Source: Arthrobacter sp. ISL-30 (lineage in GTDB: Bacteria > Actinomycetota > Actinomycetes > Actinomycetales > Micrococcaceae). From it: 64,000 nt of DNA. The notes under the pieces were generated by a model. It had not been told where the DNA came from and did not search any database. It saw only the letters and a program-made list of their open reading frames with translations. Shown here piece by piece: positions 63,334 to 64,000 of this stretch. Made by a program: the position numbers and the translations under genes. The DNA lies in contig NZ_JAGGPK010000026.1 of the NCBI RefSeq assembly GCF_018613855.1, forward strand, positions 39,795-103,794. Reading direction: 5' to 3'. The stretch's first letter is position 1. Every line of letters starts with the position of its first letter.

Positions 63334-63930
63334 ATGAACCGACGCCCCTCCGCGCCCAAGACAGCCGTGAACCGTCCGCTTCCCATCGCCCTCATGGCCG
63401 TGGCCCTGGCCATGTGCCTGACTGCTTTTCCGCTGGCAACCGCACACGCCGAAGCCGCGGATTGTGCGCCGGGCCAGGCCATCTGCTTGAACCCCGCGCC
63501 GAAGCCGACGCAGGAACCCAGACCCACTCAACCGCCGGCAGAGCCCCCCGCGCCAGAGCCGGCCGAACCCCAACCTGCGCCTGCAGCCCCGCAGGAGACT
63601 GCTGCCCCGGCTGCCCCGGCACCTCCGGCTGAAACAGCGACGGCGACGCCGGAGGCAACTGCGACGGATGGGCCTTCGCCTTCGGTCACGGCGACGCCGA
63701 TCCCGTCCGCGGCATTGCCCAGTACTGCAGCGGCTCTTTCCACGGCACCGGACTGGAACAAACCCATCGAGGAGAACGCGAAGGCCAAGCAGGCGGCTGT
63801 CGTGGTGGGCAAGGGCGGACAGGGAGCGAACACCTTCGCACTGATGGCTATCATGGGCGGCGTGCTGTTGATCGGCCTTGGCGGCCTTGCCTTTGCCCTC
63901 TGGGGCCGGAACAGGCTGTCCTCCGAGTAA
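63334..63930 (+). CDS. Secreted, Pro-rich, membrane-anchored protein
   Basis: 198 aa. A signal peptide (basic MNRRPSAPKTAVNRPLP, hydrophobic IALMAVALAMCLTAF, likely cleavage after AHA near residue 38) is followed by DCAPGQAIC with a possible disulfide, a long Pro/Ala/Glu/Thr stretch and a single C-terminal helix (LMAIMGGVLLIGLGGLAFAL) with a short basic tail. No LPxTG motif stands before the helix, so it is a type I membrane protein rather than a sortase substrate. GAGG lies about 6 nt before the ATG. It is 111 bp after the ATPase gene and may be an envelope-spanning component of the same system; this is positional inference. Confidence 0.8.
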   Translation: MNRRPSAPKTAVNRPLPIALMAVALAMCLTAFPLATAHAEAADCAPGQAICLNPAPKPTQEPRPTQPPAEPPAPEPAEPQPAPAAPQETAAPAAPAPPAETATATPEATATDGPSPSVTATPIPSAALPSTAAALSTAPDWNKPIEENAKAKQAAVVVGKGGQGANTFALMAIMGGVLLIGLGGLAFALWGRNRLSSE

Positions 63931-63955
63931 CCCTGCCGCTCCTTCCCCCGAGTAA

Positions 63956-63980
63956 CTAGCAGTTGGGGTCGTTATGAGGG
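63956..63980. repeat. Partial copy of the REP-like core at the window end
   Basis: ctagcagttggggtcgtta, followed by tgag, matches the left arm core of the inverted repeat at 272-298 (ctcgcagttgtggtcgtta) at 17 of 19 positions. The partner arm would lie beyond the window. Confidence 0.45.
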
Positions 63981-64000
63981 CGGTGGAGTCATATGGTCGT

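Noticed and set aside
63700..63930. LPxTG sortase signal in the Pro-rich protein (LPSTA)
   Set aside because: LPSTA is not LPxTG and stands about 55 residues before the helix, too far for a sorting signal.

Overview
This is high-GC actinobacterial chromosome with the flavour of Arthrobacter/Pseudarthrobacter (Micrococcaceae). The signs are GTG and TTG starts, actinobacterial-type acyl-CoA carboxylase subunits (fused biotin carboxylase/BCCP, beta and epsilon), an LpdA-type quinone reductase, and frequent TANNNT -10 boxes lying only 6-7 nt from start codons. No tRNA, rRNA, CRISPR array, insertion sequence or prophage was recognised. The genus is an inference.

Left part (1-21.6 kb): nitrate and nitrite assimilation dominates. 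The narK-nasA-nasB operon (19.9 to 14.8 kb, minus) imports nitrate and reduces it. nirB-cobA-hemD (7.4 to 2.6 kb, minus) encodes the nitrite reductase large subunit with enzymes for its sirohaem, and nirD diverges from nirB. A four-half-site GlnR-like box lies in the nirB/nirD gap and a weaker one lies in front of narK. Interspersed are deoC, a short FAD oxidoreductase, a phosphohexomutase, a secreted GH68 fructan-forming enzyme with a LacI-type operator upstream, purine nucleoside phosphorylase, LpdA and an MHS-type symporter.

Middle part (21.7-40.6 kb): housekeeping and transport. Acyl-CoA carboxylase subunits (alpha at 21.7-23.5 kb; beta plus epsilon at 34.8-36.6 kb) sit on either side of maf, a decayed ABC exporter (frameshifts and a Walker A substitution), nhaA with an unusual calcium-loop-like tail, a tetR-MMPL efflux pair, a dicarboxylate/amino-acid symporter and a DUF885 protein. 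An SDR gene and the birA / PH-domain protein / class III adenylate cyclase run follow on the plus strand.

Right part (40.8-63.9 kb): the most interesting region is a continuous plus-strand cluster of ten to eleven genes. In order they encode a 2025-aa surface protein with tandem Ig-like and FN3 repeats, a MoxR ATPase, a DUF58 protein, a membrane transglutaminase-fold protein whose catalytic Cys is replaced by Asp, a zinc-ribbon/RDD/FHA membrane protein, a PP2C phosphatase, an FHA protein, a transmembrane Ser/Thr kinase, an FHA-like protein, a 1484-aa FHA-FtsK/SpoIIIE ATPase resembling EssC of type VIIb secretion, and a Pro-rich secreted membrane-anchored protein. Most junctions overlap by 4 nt (ATGA/GTGA). 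The order resembles the PFNA cluster (protein kinase, FN3, AAA-ATPase, DUF58, transglutaminase) described in bifidobacteria. Short Thr-containing motifs recur in the disordered parts of several products, suggesting a kinase/phosphatase/FHA switch controlling an envelope or secretion machine.
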